From the NCBI RefSeq assembly GCF_017104715.1, contig NZ_JAAGPI010000031.1, positions 45,245 through 109,244 of the forward strand: 64,000 nt of DNA. The letters run 5' to 3'. Made by a program: the position numbers and the translations under genes. Position 1 is the stretch's first letter. The number at the start of each line of letters is the position of its first letter. This DNA comes from Burkholderia sp. Ac-20365. GTDB lineage: Bacteria; Pseudomonadota; Gammaproteobacteria; Burkholderiales; Burkholderiaceae. Under the pieces are notes generated by a model. The model saw only the letters and a list, made by a program, of their open reading frames with translations. It ran no database searches and was not told the DNA's origin. Of the stretch, positions 43,792 to 53,202 are shown one piece after another.

Positions 43792-44733
43792 GTGACTGCT
43801 TCTATTAGCGGAAACGCAAAAGGCACGGCGTCCGCAGCACGCCGCGTGTCGCCGATGGCGGCCATGGCCGACCGCTGGATTCCGAAGCTGGTGTTGTCTC
43901 CCAGCATCGTAATCAGCCTTGTCTTTGTCTACGGTTTCATTCTCATCACGGGTTATCTGTCGCTGTCGACATCGCGACTGATGCCTCGCTACGATTTCTC
44001 CGGTTTCGACCGGTACGCCGAACTGTTCGATAACGATGTCTGGTGGACGTCGGCGAAGAACCTCGGCTGGTTCGGCATTCCGTTCATCGCGATCTGCGTC
44101 GGTCTGGGTCTGTTCCTCGCGATCCTGCTCGATCAGAAGATCCGCAATGAAGGCGCATTGCGCGCAGTGTTCCTGTACCCGATGGCGCTGTCGTTCATCG
44201 TGACAGGCACGGCGTGGCAGTGGATTCTGAATCCGGATCTCGGCTTCCAGAAAGTGCTGAACGACTGGGGCTGGACGAGCTTCTCGTTTGGCTGGCTGGG
44301 CGACCCCGACAAGGCGATTTTCTGCGTCGTGATCGCGGCGGTGTGGCAGTCCACCGGCTTCGTGATGGCGCTATTCCTCGCCGGTTTGCGCGGCGTGGAT
44401 AGCGAAATCTTCAAGGCTGCGCAGGTGGACGGCGCGACGCTGCCGACCATCTATCGCAAGATCGTGATTCCGAGTATGCGCCCGGTGTTCTTCTCCGTGC
44501 TGCTGATTCTCTGCCACATCACGATCAAGACCTTCGACCTCGTCGTCGCATTGACGGCGGGTGGTCCGGGCACGTCGTCGTCGCTGCCCGCGATGTTCAT
44601 GTACACGTTTTCGTTCAACCGTGGGCAGCTCGGTGTCGGCGCAGCGTCGTCGATGATGATGCTCGCGACCGTCGTGGCCGTGCTCGTGCCGCTGATGTAC
44701 CTGGAATCGAGGAGCACGCGCAATGCAGCCTAA
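43792..44733 (+). CDS. gtsB: Sugar ABC transporter permease GtsB
   Basis: A 313-residue MalF-type permease with six membrane segments. The EAA loop is GVDSEIFKAAQVDGATLPTIYRKIVIPSMRP. I chose GTG at 43792, with AGGAG eight bases before it, rather than the longer frame from 43687, because the membrane region starts soon after (VSPMAAMADRWIPKLVLSPSI is close to the GtsB N terminus). The stop overlaps the next gene start by 11 bases. Confidence 0.88.
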   Translation: MTASISGNAKGTASAARRVSPMAAMADRWIPKLVLSPSIVISLVFVYGFILITGYLSLSTSRLMPRYDFSGFDRYAELFDNDVWWTSAKNLGWFGIPFIAICVGLGLFLAILLDQKIRNEGALRAVFLYPMALSFIVTGTAWQWILNPDLGFQKVLNDWGWTSFSFGWLGDPDKAIFCVVIAAVWQSTGFVMALFLAGLRGVDSEIFKAAQVDGATLPTIYRKIVIPSMRPVFFSVLLILCHITIKTFDLVVALTAGGPGTSSSLPAMFMYTFSFNRGQLGVGAASSMMMLATVVAVLVPLMYLESRSTRNAA

Positions 44734-45580
44734 GATGAACTTCAGCCGCGCGGTCATCTACGCGGCGCTGATCCTGTTTGCGTTGTACTTCCTGTTTCCG
44801 CTGTACGTGATGCTGTCGACGTCGTTCAAGGACATCGACCAGCTGCGCACGGGCAACCTGCTGACGCCGCCGACGCACTGGACGTTCGCGCCGTGGGTGA
44901 AGGCGTGGAGCGAAGCCTGTACGGGCGTGCGCTGCGACGGCATGCAGCCGTTCTTCTTCAATTCGGTGAAGATGGTGATCCCGGCCGTGCTGATCTCGTC
45001 GATCATCGGCGCGTTCAACGGTTATGTGCTGACGCACTGGCGCTTCCGCGGCGCGGATGCGCTGTTCACGATGCTGCTGGTCGGCTGCTTCATTCCGTTC
45101 CAGGCAATCCTGCTGCCGATGGCACGCGTACAAGGTTACTTCGGTCTGTCGAACACGATCGGCGGCCTGGTGCTGGTGCACGTGGTCTACGGTATCGCGT
45201 TCACGACGATGTTCTTCCGCAACTTCTACGTGAGCGTGCCGGCGGAACTCGTGAAGGCGGCGCGTATCGACGGTGCGGGTTTCTTCATGATCTTCACGAA
45301 GATCATGATGCCGATCTCGCTGCCCATCTTCATGGTGTGCCTGATCTGGCAATTCACGCAGATCTGGAATGACTTCCTGTTCGGTATCGTGTTCTCCGGT
45401 GTCGATTCGATGCCGATCACCGTGGCGCTGAACAACCTCGTGAATACGTCGACGGGCGTGAAGGAATACAACGTCGACATGGCGGGCGCGATCATCGCGG
45501 CACTGCCGACGCTGCTCGTCTATGTGATCGCAGGCCGCTATTTCGTGCGCGGTCTGACGGCGGGCGCGGTGAAGGGTTAA
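44723..45580 (+). CDS. gtsC: Sugar ABC transporter permease GtsC
   Basis: A 285-residue MalG-type permease with six membrane segments and the EAA loop SVPAELVKAARIDGAGFFMIFTKIMMPISLP. It is longer than many MalG proteins because of a periplasmic loop near residues 45-75 containing a Cys pair (EACTGVRCDG), which is common in GtsC. It overlaps gtsB by 11 bases. Confidence 0.9.
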   Translation: MQPKMNFSRAVIYAALILFALYFLFPLYVMLSTSFKDIDQLRTGNLLTPPTHWTFAPWVKAWSEACTGVRCDGMQPFFFNSVKMVIPAVLISSIIGAFNGYVLTHWRFRGADALFTMLLVGCFIPFQAILLPMARVQGYFGLSNTIGGLVLVHVVYGIAFTTMFFRNFYVSVPAELVKAARIDGAGFFMIFTKIMMPISLPIFMVCLIWQFTQIWNDFLFGIVFSGVDSMPITVALNNLVNTSTGVKEYNVDMAGAIIAALPTLLVYVIAGRYFVRGLTAGAVKG

Positions 45581-45682
45581 TTCATTTTCAGTGCGCCCGC
45601 CTGATGGCGGTGCGCAACGGTATTCGGCTCGCGTCGCCAGCTAGCGACGCATCAGCAGTACAGAGACAAGAGGATTCACAGC

Positions 45683-46798
45683 ATGGCAAGCCTTTCCATC
45701 CGTGACGTGTACAAGACCTACCCGAACGGGGTGCCCGTCCTCAAGGGTGTCAACATCGACATCGAAGACGGTCAGTTCCTGATTCTCGTCGGCGGCTCGG
45801 GCTGCGGTAAGTCGACGCTGCTCAACATGATCGCCGGTCTCGAGACCGTGACGAAGGGTGATATTCAGATCGGCGGCAAGACGGTGAACAACCTGTCGCC
45901 GAAAGATCGCGATATCGCGATGGTGTTTCAGTCGTATGCGCTTTATCCGTCCATGACTGTGCGGGATAACATTTCCTTCGGTCTGAACATCCGCAAGGTG
46001 CCGAAGGGCGAGCAGGATCAGATCGTGGCGCGCGTTTCCAAGCTGCTGCAGATCGAGCATTTGCTGGATCGCAAGCCTGGTCAACTGTCGGGCGGTCAGC
46101 GTCAGCGTGTGGCGATGGGCCGTGCATTGGCGCGTGATCCGGCGATGTTCCTGTTCGACGAACCGCTGTCGAACCTCGATGCGAAACTTCGGATTGAGAT
46201 GCGCTCGGAAATCAAGCTTCTGCATCAACGCCTTGGCACGACGATCGTTTATGTGACGCACGATCAGATCGAAGCTATGACGCTTGGCGATCGCATCGCG
46301 GTTATGAAGGACGGTGTCGTTCAGCAATTCGGCGCGCCGCAAGAGATTTATGATTCGCCTTCGAATCTGTTCGTGGCCGGCTTCATTGGCGCGCCGCCGA
46401 TGAACTTCATTCAGGGTAAGGTGGTCGAGCAAGGTTCAGGCGTTGGGCTGGAGCTTGATACCGGCGTCAAGCGCTCGGTGCTGAATCTGCCTTTCGATGG
46501 CGCGGTGAAGGGGCATGTCGGGAAGGAAGTGATTCTGGGTCTGCGTCCTGAGCGAATTACCGATACGCGTAATGCGCACAACGTCGAAGACGGGAAGCTG
46601 CAGCCGATCGAAGTGAAGGTCGATGTGATCGAGCCGACCGGACCGGATACGCTGGTGTTTGCGCAGGTGAATGGCAAGCGCATCGTTAGCCGTGTGCACC
46701 CGGGGGCTAATCCGCAGCCTGATCAGAACATGTCGCTGATGTTTGATGTTTCTAAGGCGGTTCTGTTTGATCCTAAGACGGAAGAGCGGATTGCTTAA
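45683..46798 (+). CDS. gtsD: Sugar ABC transporter ATPase (MalK/UgpC family) GtsD
   Basis: A 371-residue ATPase of the MalK class. Walker A is GGSGCGKST, the signature is LSGGQRQRVAMGRALARDPAMFLFDEPLSNLDA, and the C-terminal regulatory OB-like domain (about 240-371) includes LGLRPERITD. The start is 103 bases after gtsC with GAGG upstream. It closes the gts operon before a terminator. Such ATPases may be shared by several sugar importers. Confidence 0.92.
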   Translation: MASLSIRDVYKTYPNGVPVLKGVNIDIEDGQFLILVGGSGCGKSTLLNMIAGLETVTKGDIQIGGKTVNNLSPKDRDIAMVFQSYALYPSMTVRDNISFGLNIRKVPKGEQDQIVARVSKLLQIEHLLDRKPGQLSGGQRQRVAMGRALARDPAMFLFDEPLSNLDAKLRIEMRSEIKLLHQRLGTTIVYVTHDQIEAMTLGDRIAVMKDGVVQQFGAPQEIYDSPSNLFVAGFIGAPPMNFIQGKVVEQGSGVGLELDTGVKRSVLNLPFDGAVKGHVGKEVILGLRPERITDTRNAHNVEDGKLQPIEVKVDVIEPTGPDTLVFAQVNGKRIVSRVHPGANPQPDQNMSLMFDVSKAVLFDPKTEERIA

Positions 46799-46831
46799 GG
46801 GTTAAGCACTGTCGTTGAGTCGTTTTAAGGG

Positions 46832-46869
46832 AAGCCCCGAGCGCTTAAGATGCGCTCGGGGCTTTTTCG
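46832..46869 (+). terminator. Terminator of the gts operon
   Basis: AAGCCCCGAGCGC and GCGCTCGGGGCTT form a 13-base-pair stem, followed by TTTTCG, about 34 bases after the gtsD stop. Confidence 0.88.
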
Positions 46870-46929
46870 TGTTTGGGCGCGGAATTGGCTCGGGCGGGGA
46901 GGGGCGCGCGGGTAGCGGCCCATATCAGT

Positions 46930-47550
46930 TCAGTGCGGCAACCGGACATCCAGCTTAAACGTCACCAGCCGCGCCACCAGAATAAATCCCGTAGCAAGCA
47001 GCACGCTGTAGACGGTATCGAAGTTGATGTAATCCAGCAGCAGATAGAACCAGCACCCGACCAACGCACAAGTCGCATAAGGCCGCGAGTCCCGCAAAAT
47101 CAGCGGCACCTCATTACAGATCACGTCCCGGATAATCCCGCCGAACACACCGGTCGCCACACCCATCATCGAAGCGACGAACCACGGCATCTGCGCATCG
47201 AGCGCCCGCGATGTGCCCGAGATACTGAACAGCCCAAGCCCGATCGCATCCGTGACCAGCAGCACCCGCTCATTGACCACGCGATCGAAAGTCCGCAGCA
47301 CGAGCGGCGCAAAGCAGCACAGCACGAAGATCACGATCGGATACCACTGATGCTCGACCCACGAGAACGGTCTGCGATCAAGCAAGATATCTCTTACGGT
47401 CCCGCCACCAAAAGCGGTCGCCATAGCGACAAGAAAAGTCCCAACCCCATCCAGCCTTTTCGTACGCGCTTCGACCAGACCCGAGATGGCGTACGAGAGG
47501 ATAGCGATCGCTTCCATGATGGCAAGCGCGAGAGTGAGACGAGGATGCAT
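46930..47550 (-). CDS. TRIC (UPF0126/YadS) family cation channel protein
   Basis: A 206-residue inner-membrane protein of two homologous three-helix units. TAFGGGTVRDILLDR and GVFGGIIRDVICNEVPLIL are the repeated family motifs (GGG-x-x-RD). The bacterial TRIC family forms potassium-type channels; the YadS role in cells is unclear, with glycine transport proposed for some members. It follows an Smr gene on the same strand by 15 bases. Confidence 0.88.
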   Translation of the reverse strand: MHPRLTLALAIMEAIAILSYAISGLVEARTKRLDGVGTFLVAMATAFGGGTVRDILLDRRPFSWVEHQWYPIVIFVLCCFAPLVLRTFDRVVNERVLLVTDAIGLGLFSISGTSRALDAQMPWFVASMMGVATGVFGGIIRDVICNEVPLILRDSRPYATCALVGCWFYLLLDYINFDTVYSVLLATGFILVARLVTFKLDVRLPH

Positions 47551-47565
47551 CGTTGAAAAGCCTTA

Positions 47566-48375
47566 TCAGACTTTGCCGGACGAGGACGAAGAAGCAGCCG
47601 AAGACCCGGACGACCCAACCGATCCAGGCTGCAACAAGACAAGCACAGCACCCGCGCCGCCATCATGTGCACGAGCCTGAGAAAACGCGATTACTTCCTC
47701 CTTCTGCACGAGCCACGCGCGAACCTTGCCTTTCAGCACGGGTTCTTTCCCAATCGATCCAAGCCCTTTCCCATGAATCACCCGCAGGCACCGAAGACCT
47801 TTCTTACTAGCCTCGCGAATAAATTCGGATAAAGCCTCACGCGCTTCCTCGCGACGCATCCCATGCAGATCCAGCTGCGCCTGCACGATCCAGGCACCGC
47901 GTCGGAGCTTCTTAACGATTTCCTGGCTCACACCCGGCCGACAGTAAGAAAGCGACTCATCGGTATCGAGCAGCACTTCGGGATCGAACTCATCGGAGAT
48001 CGCTTCGTGCAGCACGGCTTCCTCGTCGAGTTTCGTTTGAACGGGAAGGGGCGCGGGCGGCGTACGCGCGATCGATGCGCGAGGTTTCGCGCCCAGCGGC
48101 GCGACTTCTCCGATTTCACGGCGGAACATGTCAGCATCGGCGGCGGCTTCACGCGAGGCCTGCACCGCCGCAGCCTTTTCACGCTGAACGCGCTGAGACG
48201 CGCCTTTCAACGCGTCGCGCAATCCACTCAGTCCGGCCAATCCGGCGCCAGTCTCAACCAGCGGTTTCTTCGACGAAGCAGGGGAACCAGCAGACGCATC
48301 AGCGTCAGAAGCAGGACGGGAAGCCGCATTACGCGGCCGTTTCGGTTCGCTCGGATGGGGAAGATTCTTAGGCAT
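47566..48375 (-). CDS. Smr domain protein
   Basis: A 269-residue protein. The N-terminal region (about 1-125) is polar, Ala/Ser/Pro-rich and Lys-rich with a helix-forming stretch near 55-85. The Smr domain (about 160-250) has QLDLHGMRREEAREALSEFI and RVIHGKGLGSIG, the nuclease-associated DLHG and HGKG motifs of stand-alone Smr (MutS2-like) proteins. The protein ends in a Ser/Gly tail. I chose the ATG at 48375 (MPKNLPHP); upstream frames lie beyond the trxB terminator. Its role in DNA or mRNA handling is by family only. Confidence 0.85.
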   Translation of the reverse strand: MPKNLPHPSEPKRPRNAASRPASDADASAGSPASSKKPLVETGAGLAGLSGLRDALKGASQRVQREKAAAVQASREAAADADMFRREIGEVAPLGAKPRASIARTPPAPLPVQTKLDEEAVLHEAISDEFDPEVLLDTDESLSYCRPGVSQEIVKKLRRGAWIVQAQLDLHGMRREEAREALSEFIREASKKGLRCLRVIHGKGLGSIGKEPVLKGKVRAWLVQKEEVIAFSQARAHDGGAGAVLVLLQPGSVGSSGSSAASSSSSGKV

Positions 48376-48393
48376 GGCGATCGAAGCAGGAAA

Positions 48394-48428
48394 CAAAAAG
48401 GGCCGCTGGCAAACCGCCGCGGCCCTTT
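48394..48428 (-). terminator. Terminator of trxB
   Basis: AAAGGGCCGC pairs exactly with GCGGCCCTTT across a 12-base loop. On the minus strand TTTTTG follows, about 100 bases after the trxB stop. Confidence 0.8.
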
Positions 48429-48529
48429 GAACATCGAGACTTGAAACTAGCGCGGCAAGCATGCTGCATGCCGCCATTTTACCGATCCGCGCCCAAACCC
48501 GGCGACGCGATCAGCCGGCCACAATCAAA

Positions 48530-49531
48530 TCAACGCTCGGCTTCAGCGCTCATCGCGCGCTCGCCGATCGACTCATGGATGCTTTCGAGGTAACGCTGCG
48601 CATCCAGCGCGGCCATACAGCCCGTGCCCGCGCTCGTGATCGCCTGACGGTACACGTGATCCTGCACGTCGCCGGCCGCGAACACGCCCGGCACGCTCGT
48701 GCCCGTTGCGTTGCCAGTCAGGCCGCCGTTCGTGATGATGTAGCCGTTCTTCATCTCCAGCTGGCCTTCGAAGATGTCCGTGTTCGGCTTGTGGCCGATC
48801 GCGACGAACAGACCTTGCAGGTCGAGATCGGTGGTCGCGCCCGTCTTCACGTCCTTGATGCGCAGGCCGTTCACGCCGCCTTCATTGCCCTTCACTTCGT
48901 CGAGCACGTGGTTCCACTTGATCTCAACGACGCCTTCCTTTTCCTTCTCCAGCAGACGGTCGATCAGGATCGGCTCGGCGCGGAACTTGTCACGGCGGTG
49001 GATCACCGTCACCTTCTTCGCGATTCCCGCGAGATACAGCGCTTCTTCAACCGCCGTATTGCCGCCACCGACCACTGCGACGTGCTGGTTCTTGTAGAAG
49101 AAGCCGTCGCAGGTCGCGCATGCCGACACGCCACGGCCCATGTACAGCTCTTCCGACGGCATACCGAGATACTGCGCAGACGCGCCCGTCGCGATGATCA
49201 GCGAATCACACGTGTACTCGCCCGAATCCCCGATCAGGCGGATCGGCTTCTCGTCCAGCTTCGCCGTATGGATGTGGTCGAAGAGGATTTCGGTGTTGAA
49301 GCGCTCGGCGTGCTCGAGGAAGCGCGCCATCAGTTCCGGACCTTGCACGCCCTTGGCGTCGGCGGGCCAGTTTTCGACGTCCGTCGTGGTCATCAGCTGG
49401 CCGCCCTGCGCGAGGCCCGTGACGAGCACCGGCGACAGGTTGGCGCGAGCCGCGTAGACGGCCGCCGTGTAACCGGCAGGGCCGGAACCGAGAATCAGAA
49501 CCTTCGCGTGTTTGGTCGGGGAAGCTGGCAT
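48530..49531 (-). CDS. trxB: Thioredoxin-disulfide reductase
   Basis: A 333-residue FAD enzyme passing electrons from NADPH to thioredoxin. The FAD motif ILGSGPAGYTAAVYAARA lies at the N terminus, the redox pair is in ACATCDGFFY, and the NADPH motif VGGGNTAVEEALYL is in the middle. GVFAAGDVQD near the end is the second FAD motif. It is transcribed toward the Smr gene with a terminator between. Confidence 0.95.
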   Translation of the reverse strand: MPASPTKHAKVLILGSGPAGYTAAVYAARANLSPVLVTGLAQGGQLMTTTDVENWPADAKGVQGPELMARFLEHAERFNTEILFDHIHTAKLDEKPIRLIGDSGEYTCDSLIIATGASAQYLGMPSEELYMGRGVSACATCDGFFYKNQHVAVVGGGNTAVEEALYLAGIAKKVTVIHRRDKFRAEPILIDRLLEKEKEGVVEIKWNHVLDEVKGNEGGVNGLRIKDVKTGATTDLDLQGLFVAIGHKPNTDIFEGQLEMKNGYIITNGGLTGNATGTSVPGVFAAGDVQDHVYRQAITSAGTGCMAALDAQRYLESIHESIGERAMSAEAER

Positions 49532-50018
49532 GATCGAAATCCGTTAAAAGCGTCGGCTGGCGGCGGAAACGTTGGCTGCCATGACCGGCGGTACTGGCGT
49601 CGAGCCGGGAAACCTGCTTGACACGTTAGATGGGTATCAGCCCGACATTATAAAGGTCAGGGCTGGCCGCTGCTTCATGAAGCTTTACGATCAACCCGAT
49701 AGCCGCTGCCAAATGCGAATGCCCCATTTTGCTGCCAAAAGCGGCCAAAATCGGCCGTGTTTGGCCCAAAAACGTATGGGAATTACGACATTCCTGGCCG
49801 TTCGGCCACCGTTACTGTCATTTACAGCCTTGCACGCAACAGTGCGTTTACAATAGTCGCCAACGAACGACAGGCGGCTTGCCGGTAGCAAACGGGGCAC
49901 CCCGCCGGCATTCTGGATCGGTCCCGGCGGCGAATCGAAGGGCAACTGAAATGATGCCGGGGACCGGACTCGAACCGGCAACCGAAACCGCTGCAGGCCG
50001 TCACACGCAACAGGCTCA
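49532..50018. other. Divergent region trxB-ftsK
   Basis: This 487-base stretch carries the trxB promoter on the minus strand and the ftsK promoter on the plus strand. A TACAAT box at 49849-49854 is a -10 candidate for ftsK, though no well-spaced -35 is clear. A tRNA 3'-end-like fragment at 49952-49981 lies near the ftsK start. No gene is supported here. Confidence 0.5.
49952..49981 (-). other. tRNA 3'-end-like fragment
   Basis: On the minus strand, GCCGGTTCGAGTCCGGT (T-arm with a wobble pair) is followed by CCCCGGC-A-TCA. That is the 3' quarter of a tRNA, with TCA in place of CCA. No matching 5' half (GCCGGGG plus D-arm and anticodon arm) is present upstream, so it is not a functional tRNA. 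It may be a relic of integration or duplication. Confidence 0.55.
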
Positions 50019-52334
50019 ATGGCAAAAGCACCATACTCCGCGAACGCGCAGGCGTTGCCTCACCGCATGTCGCGCCTTTTCACCGAAATCCGCTGGATTC
50101 TCCAGGTGGCGCTCGGCGTTTTCCTCGTGATGGCGCTGATCAGCTACAGCCGCCGCGACCCAAGCTGGACGCATGCGGCGCAGGTCGATCACATCTCGAA
50201 CTGGGCAGGCCGTGTCGGCGCCTGGACTTCAGACATCCTTCTTCTTCTGTTCGGCCTGTCCGCCTGGTGGTGGATCGTGCTGCTCGCGCGCCGCATCTCG
50301 GCGAACTACAAGCGCATCACGCGCCACGAAGAACCCGCCGAAGACGCGCCGCGCGACAACAGCTGGCTCGCCGACGTGTTCGCGTTCGTGCTGGTGCTGC
50401 TCGCGTGCGACGGCATCGAGGCGCTGCGCATGTGGTCGCTGAAAGTGCAGTTGCCGCGCGCGCCGGGCGGCGTACTTGGCGAGGCGGTCGCGAAGGGCGT
50501 GTCGCATGCGCTCGGCTTCACCGGCGGCACGCTCGCTTTGCTGATTGCGCTCGGCATCGGTCTGTCGCTGTACTTCCGTTTCTCGTGGCTGTCGGTGTGC
50601 GAGAAGGTCGGCGACTCGATCATCAATGGCGTCACGCTCGCCAAATTGCGCCGCGAAGCCGGCCGCGACCGCAAGCTGGGTGAAGCGGCTGCCGTGAAGC
50701 GCGAAGGCAAGGTCGTACAGAGCCGCGTGAAGATCGAAGAGCACGAGCCGGTGATGATCGTCCCGCCGGTGACGAAGCCGGAGAAGTCGGAGCGCGTCGA
50801 GAAAGAACGTCAGGTGCCGCTGTTCGAAAGCCTGCCCGGCGATTCCACGTTGCCCGCCATCTCGCTGCTCGACCCGGCGCCCGCCACGCAGGAAACCATT
50901 TCCGCCGATACGCTCGAATTCACCTCGCGACTCATTGAGAAGAAGCTGAAAGATTTCGGCGTCGATGTGAGCGTGGTTGCGGCTTATCCTGGCCCGGTGG
51001 TGACGCGTTACGAAATCGAACCGGCTGTCGGCGTGAAGGGCAGCCAGATCGTCAATCTGGCGAAGGACCTTGCGCGCTCGCTGTCGCTGACGTCGATCCG
51101 CGTCGTCGAAACGATTCCGGGCAAGAACTACATGGCGCTCGAACTGCCGAACCAGCGTCGTCAGACGGTGCGGCTGTCGGAGATTCTCGGCTCGGCCGTC
51201 TACGCCGACGCCGGTTCGCCGCTGACCATGGGTCTCGGCAAGGACATCGGCGGCAAGCCGGTGTGCGCGGACCTCGCGAAGATGCCGCACTTGCTGGTCG
51301 CGGGTACGACGGGTTCGGGCAAGTCGGTCGGGATCAACGCGATGATTCTCTCGCTGCTCTATAAGGCGAGCGCGGATCAGGTGCGAATGATCCTGATCGA
51401 TCCGAAGATGCTCGAAATGAGCGTCTACGAAGGCATTCCGCATCTGCTGTGTCCGGTCGTCACGGACATGCGCCAGGCTGGTCACGCGCTGAACTGGACC
51501 GTCGCCGAAATGGAGCGCCGCTACAAGCTGATGAGCAAGCTCGGCGTGCGTAATCTCGCAGGCTTCAACAACAAGATCGATGAAGCGGCGAAGCGCGAAG
51601 ATAAGATTCCGAATCCGTTCAGCCTGACACCGGACGAACCTGAACCGTTATCGCGTCTTCCGAATATCGTCGTCGTGATCGACGAACTGGCCGACCTGAT
51701 GATGGTGGTCGGCAAGAAGGTTGAAGAACTGATCGCGCGTATCGCGCAGAAGGCGCGTGCGGCGGGTATCCATCTGATTCTCGCGACGCAGCGTCCGTCC
51801 GTCGACGTCATCACCGGTCTGATCAAGGCCAACGTGCCGACGCGGATGGCGTTCCAGGTGTCGTCGAAGATCGACTCGCGCACAATTCTCGATCAGCAGG
51901 GCGCGGAGTCGCTGCTCGGTATGGGCGACATGCTGTATCTGCCGCCGGGCTCGGGTCTGCCGGTTCGTGTGCACGGCGCGTTCGTGTCCGACGAAGAAGT
52001 GCATCGCGTGGTCGACAAGCTCAAGGAGCAGGGCGAGCCGAACTATATCGAAGGGCTGCTGGAAGGCGGCGTATCGGGCGAAGGCGACGAAGGCTCGGCC
52101 GACGGCGCGGGAACCGGAGCGGGCGGCGGCGAGTCCGATCCTCTGTACGATCAGGCGGTCGAAATCGTCATCAAGAATCGCCGCGCGTCGATCTCGCTGG
52201 TGCAGCGGCATTTGCGCATCGGCTATAACCGCGCTGCGCGTCTGCTCGAGCAGATGGAGCAGTCGGGGCTGGTGTCAGCGATGTCGTCGAACGGCAACCG
52301 CGAAATTCTGGCGCCCGCGCGCGAGACGGAGTGA
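50019..52334 (+). CDS. ftsK: DNA translocase FtsK
   Basis: A 771-residue division-linked DNA pump. Four membrane helices fill about residues 25-195, a short variable linker follows, and the motor domain (about 290-680) has Walker A LVAGTTGSGKSVGIN and Walker B IVVVIDELADLMMV. The C-terminal gamma winged helix (about 700-765, LYDQAVEIVIKNRRASISLVQRHLRIGYNRAA) reads KOPS sequences. The linker is short compared with the E. coli protein, typical for SpoIIIE-sized FtsK. A later in-frame ATG (MSRLFTEIRW, 50067) is an alternative start. Confidence 0.95.
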   Translation: MAKAPYSANAQALPHRMSRLFTEIRWILQVALGVFLVMALISYSRRDPSWTHAAQVDHISNWAGRVGAWTSDILLLLFGLSAWWWIVLLARRISANYKRITRHEEPAEDAPRDNSWLADVFAFVLVLLACDGIEALRMWSLKVQLPRAPGGVLGEAVAKGVSHALGFTGGTLALLIALGIGLSLYFRFSWLSVCEKVGDSIINGVTLAKLRREAGRDRKLGEAAAVKREGKVVQSRVKIEEHEPVMIVPPVTKPEKSERVEKERQVPLFESLPGDSTLPAISLLDPAPATQETISADTLEFTSRLIEKKLKDFGVDVSVVAAYPGPVVTRYEIEPAVGVKGSQIVNLAKDLARSLSLTSIRVVETIPGKNYMALELPNQRRQTVRLSEILGSAVYADAGSPLTMGLGKDIGGKPVCADLAKMPHLLVAGTTGSGKSVGINAMILSLLYKASADQVRMILIDPKMLEMSVYEGIPHLLCPVVTDMRQAGHALNWTVAEMERRYKLMSKLGVRNLAGFNNKIDEAAKREDKIPNPFSLTPDEPEPLSRLPNIVVVIDELADLMMVVGKKVEELIARIAQKARAAGIHLILATQRPSVDVITGLIKANVPTRMAFQVSSKIDSRTILDQQGAESLLGMGDMLYLPPGSGLPVRVHGAFVSDEEVHRVVDKLKEQGEPNYIEGLLEGGVSGEGDEGSADGAGTGAGGGESDPLYDQAVEIVIKNRRASISLVQRHLRIGYNRAARLLEQMEQSGLVSAMSSNGNREILAPARETE

Positions 52335-52369
52335 CGCGCGGCGCTTCATTCATGCGACTGATGGCGGAG

Positions 52370-52401
52370 AGCGGCACGCGTTAAGCGGCGCCGCTTTTTT
52401 G
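52370..52401 (+). terminator. Terminator after ftsK
   Basis: AGCGGC and GCCGCT, with an alternative internal AGCGGCGCCGCT palindrome, are followed by six T. The hairpin lies about 35 bases after the ftsK stop. Confidence 0.65.
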
Positions 52402-52497
52402 ATTCACGTCCCGCTTGTGTCCGAATCGCCGGCAACGCTTTTATTGACCGGATTAGTCGCTAAAACGCTGATCCAGTCGACACAGGGAGAAAACTAT

Positions 52498-53193
52498 ATG
52501 CTGCAAATCGTTGGTTCTAAGACCCGTCTTGGGAATCTGATGCGCACGCTGGCTTTCGGTGCATCGATGCTCGTCGCGTCGCATGCATTCGCAGGCGGCA
52601 CCGATCAACTGAAGCAGTTCGTGTCGCAAGTCCATTCGGCGCGCGGCGAGTTCGTGCAGACGGAAGTGCGCGCGCCGAGCAACGCGCAGCAACAGGCGAG
52701 CGGCGTGCTGTCGACGCAAAACGCGACGCAGAACAAGGTGTCGAGCGGCACGTTCACGTTCGCGCGTCCCGGCAAGTTCATCTGGGCATATGAAAAGCCG
52801 TACGCGCAGTTGCTGCAGGCCGACGGCGACAAGCTCTACGTCTACGACAAGGACCTGAACCAGGTCACAGTGCGCAAGCTAGGCGGCGCGCTCGGCGCGA
52901 GCCCGGCTGCCATCCTGTTCGGCAGCAACGATCTCGACAAGAACTTCACGTTGAAAGATGCGGGCGTGAAGGCGGGCATCGACTGGCTCGAACTGATTCC
53001 GAAGTCGAAGGACACGCAGTTTCAGCGCGTCGGCATCGGCTTTCGCGACGGCAACCTTGAAGCGATGGAACTGCACGACGTGTTCGGCAACGTGACGCTG
53101 CTGAAATTCTCGAACATCCAGAAGAACCCGTCGCTGCCCGCCGACGCGTTCAAGTTCACGGTGCCCAAGGGCGCCGACGTGATCAACGGCTAA
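52498..53193 (+). CDS. lolA: Outer-membrane lipoprotein carrier protein LolA
   Basis: A 231-residue periplasmic chaperone that ferries lipoproteins from LolCDE to LolB. A signal peptide lies in the first 32 residues (MRTLAFGASMLVASHAFA begins at residue 16). The mature protein has ARGEFVQTEV, GTFTFARPGKFIWAYEKPY and QLLQADGDKLYVYDKDLNQVTVR, the hallmark unclosed-barrel strands. GGGAG precedes the ATG at 52498; Met16 is a plausible alternative start. It follows ftsK, the usual order. Confidence 0.92.
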   Translation: MLQIVGSKTRLGNLMRTLAFGASMLVASHAFAGGTDQLKQFVSQVHSARGEFVQTEVRAPSNAQQQASGVLSTQNATQNKVSSGTFTFARPGKFIWAYEKPYAQLLQADGDKLYVYDKDLNQVTVRKLGGALGASPAAILFGSNDLDKNFTLKDAGVKAGIDWLELIPKSKDTQFQRVGIGFRDGNLEAMELHDVFGNVTLLKFSNIQKNPSLPADAFKFTVPKGADVING

Positions 53194-53202
53194 GCGAACT
53201 GC

